A stretch of DNA of 5,793 nt from an uncultured Peptoniphilus sp. (lineage in GTDB: Bacteria > Bacillota > Clostridia > Tissierellales > Peptoniphilaceae). The translations under genes and the position numbers were made by a program. The stretch's first letter is position 1. The number at the start of each line of letters is the position of its first letter. The stretch covers positions 1 through 5,793 of the forward strand of contig CAMYEJ010000086.1 in the NCBI GenBank assembly GCA_947254665.1. Reading direction: 5' to 3'. Below the pieces are notes generated by a model that worked only from the letters and a program-made list of their open reading frames with translations, made no database searches and had not been told where the DNA came from. This document shows, in pieces, positions 5,649 through 5,793 of this stretch.

Positions 5649-5684
5649 TTTTTTAATGTTTTGACGGCTTTTTACCCATAATAT

Positions 5685-5720
5685 CAGTACATTTTCTAAA
5701 TAATGCAATTATGTACTGAG
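5685..5720. repeat. 36-nt hairpin repeat, copy 1
   Basis: It starts CAGTACATTTT and ends TGTACTGAG, with a variable 16-base middle. TCAGTACAT (5684-5692) pairs with ATGTACTGA (5711-5719) for 9 bp around an 18-base loop. A second copy of equal length follows after 36 bases. Confidence 0.7.
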
Positions 5721-5756
5721 AAATAAGATGATAGACCTATTTTCTTCCGAAAACAT

Positions 5757-5792
5757 CAGTACATTTTGTAGAATCTTTAGTTTTGTACTGAG
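5757..5792. repeat. 36-nt hairpin repeat, copy 2 (at window edge)
   Basis: It has the same outer blocks (CAGTACATTTT and TGTACTGAG) and the same total length as copy 1, with a different 16-base middle. TCAGTACA (5756-5763) pairs with TGTACTGA (5784-5791). The copies are 72 bases apart start to start. The window ends one base later, so further copies cannot be excluded. Confidence 0.7.
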
Positions 5793-5793
5793 T

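Noticed and set aside
5685..5792. Two-repeat CRISPR array (36-nt repeats, 36-nt spacer)
   Set aside because: The sizes fit, but the repeat centres differ at most of 16 positions, whereas CRISPR repeats are nearly identical. No cas gene is present in the window.

Overview
The window reads as a chromosomal piece of a low-GC Gram-positive anaerobe. Coding strands are A-rich with many ATA (Ile) and AGA (Arg) codons and strong AGGAGG-type ribosome binding sites. The gene content is Firmicutes-like: a CarD/CdnL protein, a YacL-type PIN-TRAM membrane protein, and the cluster rpmG-secE-nusG-rplK-rplA. A Tissierellia/Peptoniphilaceae-type organism (Anaerococcus, Peptoniphilus and relatives) is my best guess from general feel, not proof.

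Layout. (1) 1-1659: carD and a yacL-like gene form a two-gene unit that ends in a Rho-independent terminator. The yacL-like gene appears to start with a rare ATT codon. (2) 1660-about 2085: no gene. This stretch is mostly interspersed-repeat material: an imperfect palindrome of about 180 bp, then a second repeat-like block that runs into the broken end of feoA. (3) 2086-3276: a ruined ferrous-iron uptake locus. FeoA has lost its start. FeoB has an in-frame TGA, a frameshifting deletion and no membrane domain. What remains of FeoB is joined, out of frame, to the Cys-rich tail of a small FeoB-associated membrane protein. (4) 3300-5587: the transcription, secretion and ribosome operon, all on the + strand. 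It has a promoter, a leader with an intrinsic terminator before rpmG, then rpmG, secE, nusG, rplK and rplA, and a strong terminator. Near-identical RNA leader structures precede both rplK and rplA and probably act as L1 autoregulatory sites. (5) 5588-5793: a 51-bp palindromic mini-transposon with an exact 8-bp target duplication sits in the T-rich tail of the rplA terminator. It is followed by two copies of a 36-nt hairpin repeat running to the window edge. rplJ/rplL, which usually follow rplA, are not in the window.

How the genes work together. NusG and CarD act on RNA polymerase, SecE is part of the SecYEG translocon, and L33, L11 and L1 are 50S proteins. The growth-related operon is intact. 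The neighbouring Feo locus is a relic, and the gaps around both are where mobile or repeat DNA has accumulated. I found no multi-gene system that looks new. The most interesting material is non-coding or decayed: the mini-transposon, the paired L1-type leaders, the rpmG leader, the terminal hairpin repeats and the ATT start.
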